The translations under genes were made by a program, and so were the position numbers. Of a stretch of DNA of 61,144 nucleotides, positions 17,747 through 26,437 are shown piece after piece. Within the stretch, counting starts at the first letter, position 1, and the number at the start of each line of letters is the position of its first letter. This stretch comes from Pyrinomonadaceae bacterium (GTDB taxonomy: Bacteria; Acidobacteriota; Blastocatellia; Pyrinomonadales; Pyrinomonadaceae). The notes below the pieces were generated by a model. It saw only the letters and a list, made by a program, of their open reading frames with translations, did no database searches and was not told the origin of the DNA. The stretch spans positions 1-61,144 of the forward strand of contig JACVRN010000020.1 in NCBI GenBank assembly GCA_014534425.1. The letters are read 5' to 3'.

Positions 17747-18376
17747 ATGCGGAAGGCGGAAGTGCTAGACGTGCGGAATAAAAGGGACAGTCGTTCTCGT
17801 TATTCATCATTCCGGCATTCTGCCCGTCTCGCATTGCTTTGCGCTTTCTGTCTAATGCTTGCTCACGCCGCGCCCGTCCGTCTTCAGAGCGCGTACCCGG
17901 AAGCGCCTGCGGATAGGACGCTCATCTACGTGGCGGACGCGAAGAATGCTCTGACGGCTTTGCCGTTCGAGGTTGCCGTCACACCTCTGCGCGTCGCGGA
18001 AGTTGCGCGCTCTGATAAGAGAAGCTACCTGGAATTGCAGGGCGAGCACGCCGCAACTTTAATCAAAGACCCTCTGCCCCGCTTTTATCTCTTCGTCAAA
18101 GACGCGCAGGGCGTGCGGCCTCCGTTCATAGTGCGGCTCGTGGAAAAGAAGAAGGCGCGCAGAGTCGAGGCGCTCGTGCAGAAGGGCATGAGCGGTTTCG
18201 CCGTTCCGTCCGAAGAGATAGTGCGCCCGCGCCTGCTTGTCTTGAAGCGCGAAGATGGTATGCTCTTTATGCAGGTTAGCCCGCGCGAACCGCTCGCGCC
18301 CGGCGAATACGCCTTCGTCGGCGCAGACCCTTCGCGCATCGCAACCTTTCGCATCGGTGCCGAATCGAACCCGTAG
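17747..18376 (+). CDS. Secreted protein of unknown function
   Basis: Up to 209 aa, starting 3 nt after the FHA-ABC exporter, so probably co-transcribed. The first ~30 codons run through repeat-like sequence (GCGGAAGGCGGAAGT and ATTCATCATTCCGGCATTC words), so the true start may be further in, for example at a TTG just before LCAFCLMLAHA. A hydrophobic signal sequence (LALLCAFCLMLAHAAPV) is clear. The mature part is mainly predicted beta strand with no recognised domain; its C-terminus APGEYAFVGADPSRIATF recalls short beta-sandwich domains of surface proteins. It may serve the exporter, but that is inference from position. Confidence 0.65.
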   Translation: MRKAEVLDVRNKRDSRSRYSSFRHSARLALLCAFCLMLAHAAPVRLQSAYPEAPADRTLIYVADAKNALTALPFEVAVTPLRVAEVARSDKRSYLELQGEHAATLIKDPLPRFYLFVKDAQGVRPPFIVRLVEKKKARRVEALVQKGMSGFAVPSEEIVRPRLLVLKREDGMLFMQVSPREPLAPGEYAFVGADPSRIATFRIGAESNP

Positions 18377-18403
18377 ATTTTGAGAAAAGGGAAGAAGCTT
18401 TAA

Positions 18404-19066
18404 ATGAGAGACTCCGCTTTGACCGCAACGCCTGACAAAAAAGGTTTCTGGACGCCGACACGCGCGGCTTTCACTTTCGCCGTGCTGGCGCTCACAGCCG
18501 CATTCATGCTTCCAGCTTGCCAGTCGGATGCCGTCAGGTCGCAGCCAGGCACGGCTCCAAATCAAGCCGCTCCTTCGAGCAGGCCCGCGAACGCTGCTAA
18601 CGTCCCCAGACCTCCGCTCCCTGCGACGGTGCTTAATATGGAGTTGACAGACCTCGAAGGTAAAACCTTCAGGCTGTCGGACTATTCGGGCAAGGTTGTC
18701 GTGGTCAATTTGTGGGCGACTTGGTGCGGCCCGTGTCGCACGGAGATTCCAGAGCTTATCAGGGTCAGCAACGAATATAAGTCTCGCGGCGTGGAGTTAA
18801 TCGGGCTGACGAACGAAGACCCCGAAGAGGCCGCCGATTTAGTCAAGAACTTTGTCGCGCAACAGCAGATTACTTACAGGGTGGGTTGGGGCAACCGAAA
18901 CTTTTCGCTCGGCCTGATGCAGGGCAACGTCAAGGATGTCATCCCGCAGAGCTTTGTCATCACGCCCGACGGGCGCGTCATAGCGCACCTGACCGGCTTC
19001 AACCCGACCTCAACGCCGCAAAGACTGAGACAGGCGATAGAGCAGGCGCTCGGCAACAAAGTCTAG
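18404..19066 (+). CDS. TlpA-like thioredoxin-fold lipoprotein
   Basis: 220 aa. The N-terminus has a TM-like segment ending in a lipobox (MLPAC, Cys39), so the protein is probably lipid-anchored facing the periplasm. The AhpC-TSA/Redoxin domain starts near residue 80 (MELTDLEGKTFRLSDYSGK), followed by the active site WATWCGPC (Cys108/Cys111). Later VIPQSFVITPDGRVIA carries the cis-Pro region. Family members reduce disulfides in secreted proteins, for example during cytochrome c maturation, though no such genes are nearby. It lies 27 nt after the preceding gene. Confidence 0.88.
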   Translation: MRDSALTATPDKKGFWTPTRAAFTFAVLALTAAFMLPACQSDAVRSQPGTAPNQAAPSSRPANAANVPRPPLPATVLNMELTDLEGKTFRLSDYSGKVVVVNLWATWCGPCRTEIPELIRVSNEYKSRGVELIGLTNEDPEEAADLVKNFVAQQQITYRVGWGNRNFSLGLMQGNVKDVIPQSFVITPDGRVIAHLTGFNPTSTPQRLRQAIEQALGNKV

Positions 19067-19154
19067 AAGAGACGCGCCGAAGTTTTAATCAACCTCGCAA
19101 GATAAGTCCCAGGTTTCAAGTTCCACAGAGCCTTTAACCCCGGAGGCTTCTAAG

Positions 19155-20411
19155 ATGAAACGCTGCCCGTCCTGTCAGCAGGTCTACACGGACGCGACCT
19201 TAAACTTCTGTCTGGATGACGGCGCGCCGCTCGTGGAAGACACCGCGCCGCCCTTCGATTCCGCCGCGACGCTCGTAGGCCCTCCGCCTACTCCTTCTGA
19301 CATTCACCGGACGCCCGGAAGCTATAGCCCCACACCGCCGCCCGCGCCGGATGCGCGCACGCAGCCTATCCCCCGGAGCGCGCCTGCGACGAACGCAGCC
19401 TACGGCGCGCCGACGCTGCCCGGCTATCCGGGCACTCAGCCGCCCGCACCACAACAGGGCCGCAGCTTTCTGCCTTGGATAGTCGGCGGCATACTGCTCT
19501 TTCTCTTCGGCGCGGTCATCGTAGGCGCGCTCGTGGTCTACAGCGTGATAAGCAGCAGTAGCCGAGGCGCTTCCTCGCCCACTTCGACCGGCACGAGGGA
19601 AATCATCGTCTCTAAGCTTGGCGGCGGGCAGTACACTTCCATCAGCGAGGCTATCAAGAACGCTCCCCTTGGCGCTCGCATCAGCGTTCGGCCAGGCGTC
19701 TATAACGAGAGCATAGAGATTGACAGGGACGTTGAGATAGTGGGCGACGGCCCCATCACGCAGATAATCGTAGAGGCCACAGACAATAACTGCGTCTATG
19801 TAAAGTCCGGCAAGGTGCTCATACGCGGCTTAACTTTACGCAACCGCATGACGAATAAGACCGACAAGTATTATGCCGTCACGGCCTCCGGCGGCGAGCT
19901 TAATCTGGAAGACTGCGACGTGACTTCAGCCGCGCTGACGGGCGTGGGCATTTACGGCGCGGGCACTAAAGGCTTCATACGGCGCTGTCGCATTCATGAT
20001 TGCGCGGAGAGCGGCGTCTACTTTTATCGCAACTCCTCAGGGCTGGTTGAAGACTGCGATCTCTTCAACAACGGGTTTGCGAACGTCTCTGTCAAAGAGG
20101 CCGCAGACCCAACCGTTCGCAACTCGCGCATCTATAACAGCAAGTCTAGCGGCGTCTACGTCTACCTCAACGGCAAGGGGACTGTGGAGGATTGCAGAAT
20201 CTACGGCAACACTTATTCGGGCGTCTCCATCAGCGAGGGTGGCGACCCCCTTGTTAACAGGTGCAAGATTAACGGCAACGGCTACAACGCCGTCTACGCT
20301 TATAAGAACGCCAGAGGGACTGTTCAGAACTCAGACCTGACGGGAAACAAGCAAGGCCCCTTCGATATAGAAACGGGAAGCACCGTACGCATGAGCGGCA
20401 ATACGCAGTAA
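19155..20411 (+). CDS. CPxC-headed membrane protein with parallel beta-helix ectodomain
   Basis: 418 aa. The N-terminus carries Cys4, Cys7 and Cys19 (CPSCQQVYTDATLNFC) with the same spacing as the protein at 12849. A Pro/Ala/Thr linker (~30-105), one TM helix (~112-132, WIVGGILLFLFGAVIVGALV) and a right-handed parallel beta-helix (~155-415) follow. The helix has repeated units such as GVYFYRNSSGLVEDCDLFNN, GVYVYLNGKGTVEDCRIYGN and AVYAYKNARGTVQNSDLTGN, and resembles NosD/PbH1-type domains that bind or process polysaccharides. The start is supported by the CPxC homology and a CCCCGGAGG stretch about 8 nt upstream. It closes the signalling block. Confidence 0.85.
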   Translation: MKRCPSCQQVYTDATLNFCLDDGAPLVEDTAPPFDSAATLVGPPPTPSDIHRTPGSYSPTPPPAPDARTQPIPRSAPATNAAYGAPTLPGYPGTQPPAPQQGRSFLPWIVGGILLFLFGAVIVGALVVYSVISSSSRGASSPTSTGTREIIVSKLGGGQYTSISEAIKNAPLGARISVRPGVYNESIEIDRDVEIVGDGPITQIIVEATDNNCVYVKSGKVLIRGLTLRNRMTNKTDKYYAVTASGGELNLEDCDVTSAALTGVGIYGAGTKGFIRRCRIHDCAESGVYFYRNSSGLVEDCDLFNNGFANVSVKEAADPTVRNSRIYNSKSSGVYVYLNGKGTVEDCRIYGNTYSGVSISEGGDPLVNRCKINGNGYNAVYAYKNARGTVQNSDLTGNKQGPFDIETGSTVRMSGNTQ

Positions 20412-20429
20412 CCTTCATCTAATAAAACA

Positions 20430-20458
20430 GTAGGGGCAGGGCTTGTCCCTGCCCCTAC
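20430..20458. terminator. GC-rich hairpin between convergent genes (repeat family E)
   Basis: Perfect 12-bp stem GTAGGGGCAGGG / CCCTGCCCCTAC with a 5-nt loop, lying between two convergent genes and overlapping the stop of the minus-strand one. The core GTAGGGGCAG also occurs in the palindrome at 38461. No long T-run follows, so termination is inferred from position. Confidence 0.55.
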
Positions 20459-20688
20459 TCTTGCTTTGATTCTTCGCCGCGCTTTTCTTCTAGCTGGCGT
20501 TCGCCCTCCTTACGCATCTGTCTGCCCTCGCGCTCAAGGTCTTCGTCCTGTAGCCCCTGTGCGACGCGTTCTTTGGCGCTGCCTTCGGCGCGCTTCATTT
20601 CGGCCTCCACTCGCTCTTCCACCTGGTCAATCGGCGCTGGCTCGCTCTCTTCGTCCTGCGTGCGAACTTTGGCCTTGTCAATCTCCAT
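20455..20688 (-). CDS. Small hydrophilic CsbD-like protein
   Basis: 77 aa, almost entirely charged. The start at 20688 has a good ribosome site (GAGGGAG about 5 nt upstream). The middle (MKRAEGSAKERVAQGLQDED, then LEREGRQMRKEGERQLEE) matches the layout of CsbD-family stress proteins, in which a G-x-x-K-E segment is followed by D-x-x-L-E-x-E-G. It is diverged, so this is a suggestion. CsbD proteins are often general-stress genes; the next gene, divergently oriented, carries an RsbRD-type domain linked to the same kind of response in other bacteria. Confidence 0.6.
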   Translation of the reverse strand: MEIDKAKVRTQDEESEPAPIDQVEERVEAEMKRAEGSAKERVAQGLQDEDLEREGRQMRKEGERQLEEKRGEESKQE

Positions 20689-20897
20689 AATGAACTCCCT
20701 CGAATGATGATTATTGATTGAATGCTTCGGGGCAATCGTCTCACTATTTACGCGGCGAGGTCAAATTGTTGCCTGTCGCGCCACGTTGTGCCATACTCCC
20801 GCTTGAACCAGAGAGAGAATCCTCGCTACGTGTTTCGTAAAAAAGAACCGGCAGCTTCTCTTAAAAGTTTTCAATAAAAGACAAGAGGTTCCCCCAA

Positions 20898-21356
20898 ATG
20901 ACTCAAGAGATCAGTCGTTTACTCGCAAGCGGCTCAGAGCAGATAGTGCGCGCCTGGTCTGAGAAGGTCATGTCAGACCGCCGCGTGCAATCCGAGGCGC
21001 AACTCTCCTACATACAGCTCATTGACCACATCCCGCAGATAATCGAAGAGCTAAAGCATGCCATGGCGACCAACCCGCCAGAAGAATCACTCACCGAGGC
21101 GAACAAGCACGGGCGGCAGAGATGGCGGCAGGGCTATGAATTGAAGGAGGTCATACGCGAGTTGATACTGCTGCGCGCCACGCTCCTTGAATTTCTGGAA
21201 ACCTATCGCGGCGCGATACGCCAGCATAACCTCGATCAACTCACGCACGCCTATCGTCGCATCAACTGCTTCATGGACGAGGAGCTTTATAAAACGGTGG
21301 AAGCCTATCTTGAGGCTCCCCAGCACTCGCCCCCTGTCGAAAGCGTCACAGTGTAA
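20898..21356 (+). CDS. Stand-alone RsbRD N-terminal-type sensor domain
   Basis: 152 aa, all-helical, with LIDHIPQIIEELKHAM near residue 41, then HGRQRWRQGYELKEVIRELILLR, the hallmark helices of the RsbRD_N domain (globin-like sensor found N-terminal to STAS domains or histidine kinases). No STAS or kinase domain follows, so it must act in trans or by binding other proteins. It is preceded by a weak ribosome site (AGAGGTT) and followed at once by repeat family A and the convergent GH3 gene. Role inferred only from the domain. Confidence 0.7.
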   Translation: MTQEISRLLASGSEQIVRAWSEKVMSDRRVQSEAQLSYIQLIDHIPQIIEELKHAMATNPPEESLTEANKHGRQRWRQGYELKEVIRELILLRATLLEFLETYRGAIRQHNLDQLTHAYRRINCFMDEELYKTVEAYLEAPQHSPPVESVTV

Positions 21357-21402
21357 AGAGATTGATTCATTGAATCAATGAACAAATGAATCAATGAATC
21401 AA
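21356..21402. repeat. Intergenic palindromic repeat, family A copy 4
   Basis: Foldback of TTGATTCATTGAATCAATG words filling the whole gap between two convergent genes and providing the stop codon (TGA, 21399-21401) of the minus-strand GH3 gene. Confidence 0.8.
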
Positions 21403-23045
21403 TTCTTCTTCATCCCTTCTAATTTGACGGGCGAGCGCCCGCGTGCGGGGATTTCTCCGTTGACGATTCTGACCGCAGCCTCTTCGGATTCGGGAGCGGA
21501 CTCGAAGGTTAGGAGAGTGGTTGCGCGTTCCGGCACGCGTGGCAGGACGTAAGGATTGCCGAAGACTATGACGATTGTGGGAATGCCTGCGGCGTCCAGC
21601 GCATCCAGCACCGCCGCGTGAGCATAAGCCAGAGCCACGCTTCCCTTGTAAGCCGCCACACGCGCGCACACGGCCATGAGCGCCACATCTGCTCCCTTCG
21701 TAGCCTCCATCACCATCTCTAAGTCTGCGGCCTCTGCGCCGGATTCAATCAGCCGCGCGTTAAAGGTGCGCGAGACTGCGGCGGAGAAGCGCGAACCGGC
21801 AGGCTCTCTGAGAACGTGCGCCCACACCGGCACGTTGTCTTTCAAGATAATCGCGGCCACACGCTTCTTCTTAATCGGAAGAAGCTCAAGCGGGTCGCGC
21901 ACGAGCGTTATCCCTCGCTCAAAGAGGTCGCGGGAGGTAGCCGTGTGCGACGGGCTTCCCAAAACGTCCCAGACTGTTTCCAGCGAAACCTTTCGCTCAA
22001 GGTTCAGCCCGCACCAGGCTTTCGCAGCCAGGATGCTGCGCGCGGAACGCTCTATGCGCTCATGGCTCAAGCGGCCCGTCCTGACCGCTTCACACAGAGC
22101 TTTGTGCGCCCTCTGTATGTCCACGGGATAAAGCGCCACGTCACAGCCCGCTTCAACCGCCAGCACAGCCGCCTCGCCCGCTTCGTAGCGGTCTGCGACA
22201 GCGCCCATGGAAAGAGCGTCGGAGAAGATGAGTCCGTCGAAGCCGTAATCGCGTCGAAGGATTCCGTCAACAAGCTGAGGCGAAAGCGTGGCGGGCCGCG
22301 TCTCGGTCGCATCTGTATCGAGCGCGGGCACAAAGATGTGAGCCGTCATGACGGCGCGCACGCCGCGCTGAATGGCCGAGCGAAAAGGCGGCAACTCTAT
22401 CTGCTCAAGGCGCTCGCGCGTGGCGTCGAGGGTCGGAAGCAGTATGTGCGAATCAATGCTCGTGTCGCCGTGACCCGGAAAATGTTTCGCGGTCGCTATA
22501 TGCCCTTCCTCCTGCGCGGCACGTATGAAGGCAGCGCCCCAGTTGGCTACCATCTCAGGGTCATCTCCGAAGGCGCGCGTGTTGATGATTGGATTGGAAG
22601 GATTGTTGTTAACGTCCAGCACCGGATAGAAATTTACATGAACGCCGAGCGCGCGGCCTTCGCGTGCGGTGATGCGCGCGGCTTCGGCTGCGGACTGCGT
22701 GTCGCCCGTCGCGGCCAAAGCCATTGCGCGCGGCAGCCTTGTCCCGCCGCGAAGCTGCATGCCTACGCCGCCCTCGAAATCCGAAGCGAAGAGAAGCGGC
22801 ACGCGCGCCCTCTCCTGCAAACGGTTGGTCAAAGCTGCTGTCGTCAGGGCATCTCCGCTATAGATGATGAAGCCGCCGACGTGAAATCTCTCTATGGCCT
22901 CTGCAAGTCTGCGGAACTCCCTGCTCTCTTCGTGCATGAGCACGCCGGTCGTGTCCGGCATGATAAGCTGCCCGACCTTTTCCTCCAGCGTCATCTCTTG
23001 CAAGCTGTTCTCAACCCACTCGGCCCGTGCTCTCTCTTCTTCCAA
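21399..23045 (-). CDS. Glycoside hydrolase family 3 (beta-N-acetylhexosaminidase-like)
   Basis: 548 aa from a TTG at 23045; an ATG 51 nt further in (MTLEEKVGQLIM) is the alternative, and an in-frame stop lies just upstream. The N-terminal GH3 barrel has SDFEGGVGMQL, the KHFPGHGDTSIDSH motif whose Asp-His pair marks NagZ-type N-acetylglucosaminidases, and FSDALSMGAV with the nucleophile Asp. A C-terminal domain (~360-548) with FGNPYVLPRVPE follows, as in two-domain GH3 enzymes. It probably removes N-acetylhexosamine from cell-wall or other glycans. No signal peptide is visible, which suggests a cytoplasmic enzyme. Confidence 0.87.
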   Translation of the reverse strand: MEEERARAEWVENSLQEMTLEEKVGQLIMPDTTGVLMHEESREFRRLAEAIERFHVGGFIIYSGDALTTAALTNRLQERARVPLLFASDFEGGVGMQLRGGTRLPRAMALAATGDTQSAAEAARITAREGRALGVHVNFYPVLDVNNNPSNPIINTRAFGDDPEMVANWGAAFIRAAQEEGHIATAKHFPGHGDTSIDSHILLPTLDATRERLEQIELPPFRSAIQRGVRAVMTAHIFVPALDTDATETRPATLSPQLVDGILRRDYGFDGLIFSDALSMGAVADRYEAGEAAVLAVEAGCDVALYPVDIQRAHKALCEAVRTGRLSHERIERSARSILAAKAWCGLNLERKVSLETVWDVLGSPSHTATSRDLFERGITLVRDPLELLPIKKKRVAAIILKDNVPVWAHVLREPAGSRFSAAVSRTFNARLIESGAEAADLEMVMEATKGADVALMAVCARVAAYKGSVALAYAHAAVLDALDAAGIPTIVIVFGNPYVLPRVPERATTLLTFESAPESEEAAVRIVNGEIPARGRSPVKLEGMKKN

Positions 23046-23179
23046 AATGCCCGCTCCAATATCTCGCCCGTACAGATTTTATAGACAACGCATCTTAGCA
23101 CGCCGGGATGCGTCGTGGGCGCTTTGCGTGGTAAACTCTTGAAGGCTTGAGGGCATCTTAAGCCTCTTACGCGAAGACG

Positions 23180-23668
23180 ATGAGGCGTTACGTTCAAATA
23201 TTAGGGCTTGTTATGCTGGCGCTTGCGGCGAGCGGCTGGGGTTCTGTCGTGGCCGCAGTGCTCTGCCCGCATGCGAATAGCCTTGCGGCAAAGACGGTCG
23301 CGGCTCGGAAAGCAAAACCTGAAAAGGCTGCAAAGCCGCACTGTCATGACTCGGCTATGGAGCAAGAGGCGACGGCAGAGGCCAAGGAGACGCGCGCTGT
23401 GCCGGGCAAAACGGGCGGCAGCGTTGCGCTCGCTCTACGGCAGGACGCGCCCTGTACGCATTGTTTAAGCAAGCCTGAGACTCCCGCCTCGACCGTCATG
23501 GCGCGCCAGCAGGTAGAGCAGAAACGCAGCCTCGAAGCAGCAGCTTTGCAGTCGTCTTTGCCTGTCGTACCTGCACAGTCTTTCGCAAAGCCCGTGCTCT
23601 ACAGGCAGGGCGCGCCGCCCGGCTCTAATATCCCTAAACACCTTCTCACAGGCGTTCTACTGATTTAA
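23180..23668 (+). CDS. Small secreted Cys/His-containing protein next to Met-rich protein
   Basis: 162 aa with a signal sequence (LGLVMLALAASGWGSVVAAV). Short metal-ligand-like groups follow: LCPHANS, KPHCHDSAM and CTHCLSKPE, separated by Ala/Lys-rich spacers, and a hydrophobic C-terminus. The pattern resembles small envelope proteins found with copper-resistance genes, and the next gene encodes a Met-rich outer-membrane-type protein. Family not recognised; a copper role is inferred from ligands and neighbour. Confidence 0.6.
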   Translation: MRRYVQILGLVMLALAASGWGSVVAAVLCPHANSLAAKTVAARKAKPEKAAKPHCHDSAMEQEATAEAKETRAVPGKTGGSVALALRQDAPCTHCLSKPETPASTVMARQQVEQKRSLEAAALQSSLPVVPAQSFAKPVLYRQGAPPGSNIPKHLLTGVLLI

Positions 23669-23776
23669 CTCCCCCATCTCGAAATGCGCCAAGGCTCTAA
23701 GAGTCTTCGGCGCGCACGTGTGTCTTTCTTGTTCTGTCCTTGAGGAGCAAAGAAACTTTTTTTCGAGAGGGGAATT

Positions 23777-25525
23777 ATGAATAGAGTTAATTTCAGAAAG
23801 AGCCTGTGGCTAGTGGCGGTCGCGTTTCTGCTTGTCATTGCGAGCGCGCCGTTTTCTTCTTCATCAAGAGTCGCGGGCCAGCAGGATATGTCAGGCATGG
23901 AGATGGGCAAGCCCAAAGCGCGCCCCACGCCAACGCCTCAGCCTAAACAGCAGCCAACGCCGGAGAAGAAGGGAATGGACGATATGCCCGGCATGAATAG
24001 AGCCACGCCTTCCGCTTCTCCGACGCCTAATCCGACACCTAACCCGCAAGCCTCTCCCAAACCCATGCAGGATTCCATGCCCGGCATGAAGATGGAGACG
24101 GAGACCAAACCGCAGCCCGCCGAAAAGCCTAAAGACTCAAGCGGGCACGAAGGCCACGACATGGGCAACATGAACATGTCCGGCGGCGCGGGGAAAGAGC
24201 AAAGCCCTGAGATGAAAGAGTCCATGCCCGCTACGAGTATGCCAGGCATGAACATGAAGGGCATGGGACGCGTGGACGCGGACTCTCTGATGATAATGAA
24301 CGGCGACGGCATGGACATACGCGTGGGCAGGAGCGGGAGCAACTCTTTCGCTATGGGCCAGATGGGTTCCGGCTCAAGCTGGCAACCCGCGACCACGCCC
24401 ATGTACATGTGGTACAAGTCTGCGGGCAAGTGGCTCATCTTCTTTCACAGCGATATGAAGTTCGGCGTCAACTCGCAGGGCGGCCCGCGAGGAGTGACCA
24501 AGTTCGAATCGCAGAACTGGTTCATGCCTATGGCATTCCGCAGAGTGGGGCCGGGCACGCTTCAGCTTCGAGGCATGTTCAGCATGGAGCCTTTCACTTT
24601 TTCCGGCCAGGGGTCGCCGCAGCTTTTCCAGACGGGCGAGACCTATAGGGGGCAGCCGCTCAGGGACGCGCAGCACCCGCACGACCTCTTTATGGAATTG
24701 TCCGCGACCTACACAGTGCCCCTGGGCGAGCGCGGGACTTGGTTCACTTATCTTGGTTTCCCCGGCGAGCCTGCGCTTGGGCCTACGGCCTTCATGCACA
24801 GATGGTCTGCTTCCGAGAACCCAAGCGCGCCCCTGACGCATCACTTGCAGGATTCAACGCACATCTCCTTCGGCGTCTTCACCACGGGCTTTACCTATCG
24901 CTGGTTCAAGTTTGAAGGCTCGGTCTTCAATGGCCGCGAGCCGGACGAGAATCGTTACGACTTTGAGTTCAACACTTGGAACTCTCGCTCGTTCCGTGTC
25001 TCTTTCGCGCCCAATCAGAACTGGTCTATGCAGTGGAGCTACGGGCTGTTAAAGAATCCCGAAGCGCTTGAGCCGGGCGACGTGCGCCGCATGACAGCCT
25101 CCGTCAGCTACAACAAGCGTTTCTCGCGCGGCAACTGGGCCACTAGCCTTATCTGGGGCCGCAACCGCGAAGAGCATCACAACGATCTCTTCACCCTGAA
25201 CGGCTACACTGCGGAATCGACCGTGCAGTTCTTAGACAAGAACTACGTCTACACGCGGCTTGAGTTGGTGGATAAGAACGGCTTGCTCAACGCTACGGAG
25301 CGCAAGAGCCTTGGGATTACGAACAGCCATCCGCTCTTTCGCATAGGCGCGTACACCTTCGGTTACTCGCGCGACGTGTGGACTACGGATAAATTCAACG
25401 TGGCGCTCGGCAGCGACCTCACCTTCTACTCAAAGCCCGCAGCGCTCGACGCTGTTTACGGCGACAACCCCGTCTCTTACCGCTTCTTCGTACGCGTGCG
25501 CCCCTCACGTATGAGCATGAAATAA
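23777..25525 (+). CDS. Met-rich outer-membrane beta-barrel protein, probable copper/silver handling
   Basis: 582 aa. Signal peptide (SLWLVAVAFLLVIASAPF), then a ~150-residue Pro/Met/Gly/Asp region with many MxGM or MPGM units (MSGMEMG, DDMPGMN, DSMPGMKM, MPGMNMKGMG) and HEGHDMGNMNM, a ligand style known from CopA/CopB/PcoB and other Cu(I) and Ag(I) proteins. From about residue 200 the sequence alternates aromatic and polar residues as in a beta-barrel (FTTGFTYRWFKFEGSVFNG, LGSDLTFYSKPAAL) to a C-terminal FFVRVRPSRMSMK. The conserved MHRWSASENPSAPLTHH segment recurs in such proteins. A ribosome site GAGAGGGG is about 6 nt upstream. Confidence 0.75.
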   Translation: MNRVNFRKSLWLVAVAFLLVIASAPFSSSSRVAGQQDMSGMEMGKPKARPTPTPQPKQQPTPEKKGMDDMPGMNRATPSASPTPNPTPNPQASPKPMQDSMPGMKMETETKPQPAEKPKDSSGHEGHDMGNMNMSGGAGKEQSPEMKESMPATSMPGMNMKGMGRVDADSLMIMNGDGMDIRVGRSGSNSFAMGQMGSGSSWQPATTPMYMWYKSAGKWLIFFHSDMKFGVNSQGGPRGVTKFESQNWFMPMAFRRVGPGTLQLRGMFSMEPFTFSGQGSPQLFQTGETYRGQPLRDAQHPHDLFMELSATYTVPLGERGTWFTYLGFPGEPALGPTAFMHRWSASENPSAPLTHHLQDSTHISFGVFTTGFTYRWFKFEGSVFNGREPDENRYDFEFNTWNSRSFRVSFAPNQNWSMQWSYGLLKNPEALEPGDVRRMTASVSYNKRFSRGNWATSLIWGRNREEHHNDLFTLNGYTAESTVQFLDKNYVYTRLELVDKNGLLNATERKSLGITNSHPLFRIGAYTFGYSRDVWTTDKFNVALGSDLTFYSKPAALDAVYGDNPVSYRFFVRVRPSRMSMK

Positions 25526-25531
25526 GCTGTC

Positions 25532-25573
25532 ACAGGACAGTACTGCCTGCGGTAGCGTGCGGTACTGTCCTGT
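25532..25573. repeat. Intergenic palindrome, family H
   Basis: 12-bp arms ACAGGACAGTAC / GTACTGTCCTGT with an 18-nt loop, 7 nt after the stop of the Met-rich protein. Single copy in the window; may terminate transcription. Confidence 0.6.
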
Positions 25574-25706
25574 CTTATGCGCTATTGTCCGTGCTACAAT
25601 CCGCGCGTTCCCTCTAAAAAATAAACTGGCAGGAGACCGTGTTTCTCCCTTGTCCTTTTACTTTATGCGAAGCATGTCGCAAAAAATCCCGATGAGGAGG
25701 AGCAAG

Positions 25707-26429
25707 ATGAGACATTCGTTTGGCAGGAGCGTGGTTTACGCGCTGGGAGTTGTAATGATTCTGAGCCTCGTGACGTTCGCTCCGGCGCAGAAGCAGAGCA
25801 AGCAGAATAAGCGAATGATGGACGCGCAGAGGCGTTCGAACAACGCCGTCAGGGTCTTCAACGAAATCATGTCTACGGCGGACAGAAAGATTCCCAAGAA
25901 CATACTGGACAAGGCCGAGGCCGTGGCTATCTTTCCGGGCGTAGTCAAAGCGGCCTTTATTATTGGAGGGCGCGGCGGGCAGGGCATCATCAGCCGCAGA
26001 GTTCGCGGCGGCTGGTCGGAGCCTGTCTTCTTTAACCTCGGCGGCGGAAGCTTCGGCGCGCAGATAGGAGCGTCCAAGACCGACTACATCTTTCTCATCA
26101 TGAATGACGAAGGATTGCGCGGGCTGTTGGAAGACAAGTTCGAGTTGGGCGGGGAGGCGGGAGTTGCCGCAGGGCCTTATGGGCGCGAGGCGGCGGCTTC
26201 AACTAACCCGACACTGGATGCAGGAATCCTCTCCTACTCTCGCTCAAAGGGAGCGTTCATAGGCGCGGCCATCAAGGGCGCGGTCATCAATCCCGACAAC
26301 GACCTCAACAGGGCCGTCTACGGAATGAAGGCGAGCGAGTTGTTTGCCAGCACCACGATGCCCATGAACAAGATGCCCGCCGGAGTTCGCATAGTCCCGC
26401 AAACCCTGGCGCGCTACTCCATGAGATAA
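25707..26429 (+). CDS. Secreted SYLF-domain (Ysc84-type) lipid-binding protein
   Basis: 240 aa from the ATG at 25707, chosen for AGGAGG at 25695-25700 with a 6-nt spacer; the frame is open further back but there it overlaps a palindrome. Signal peptide (VVYALGVVMILSLVTFAPAQ), then the SYLF domain over nearly the whole length: ILDKAEAVAIFPGVVKAAFI, GGRGGQGIISRR, GGGSFGAQIG, FLIMNDEGLRGLL and LSYSRSKGAFIGAAIKG. SYLF domains bind phosphoinositides in eukaryotes; bacterial members are secreted and of unknown role. Transcribed alone, between two intergenic palindromes. Confidence 0.87.
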   Translation: MRHSFGRSVVYALGVVMILSLVTFAPAQKQSKQNKRMMDAQRRSNNAVRVFNEIMSTADRKIPKNILDKAEAVAIFPGVVKAAFIIGGRGGQGIISRRVRGGWSEPVFFNLGGGSFGAQIGASKTDYIFLIMNDEGLRGLLEDKFELGGEAGVAAGPYGREAAASTNPTLDAGILSYSRSKGAFIGAAIKGAVINPDNDLNRAVYGMKASELFASTTMPMNKMPAGVRIVPQTLARYSMR

Positions 26430-26437
26430 AGCGTGAA

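Noticed and set aside
21816..23084. Plus-strand frame opposite the GH3 gene
   Set aside because: The minus strand carries complete GH3 motifs; the plus frame has no family features.
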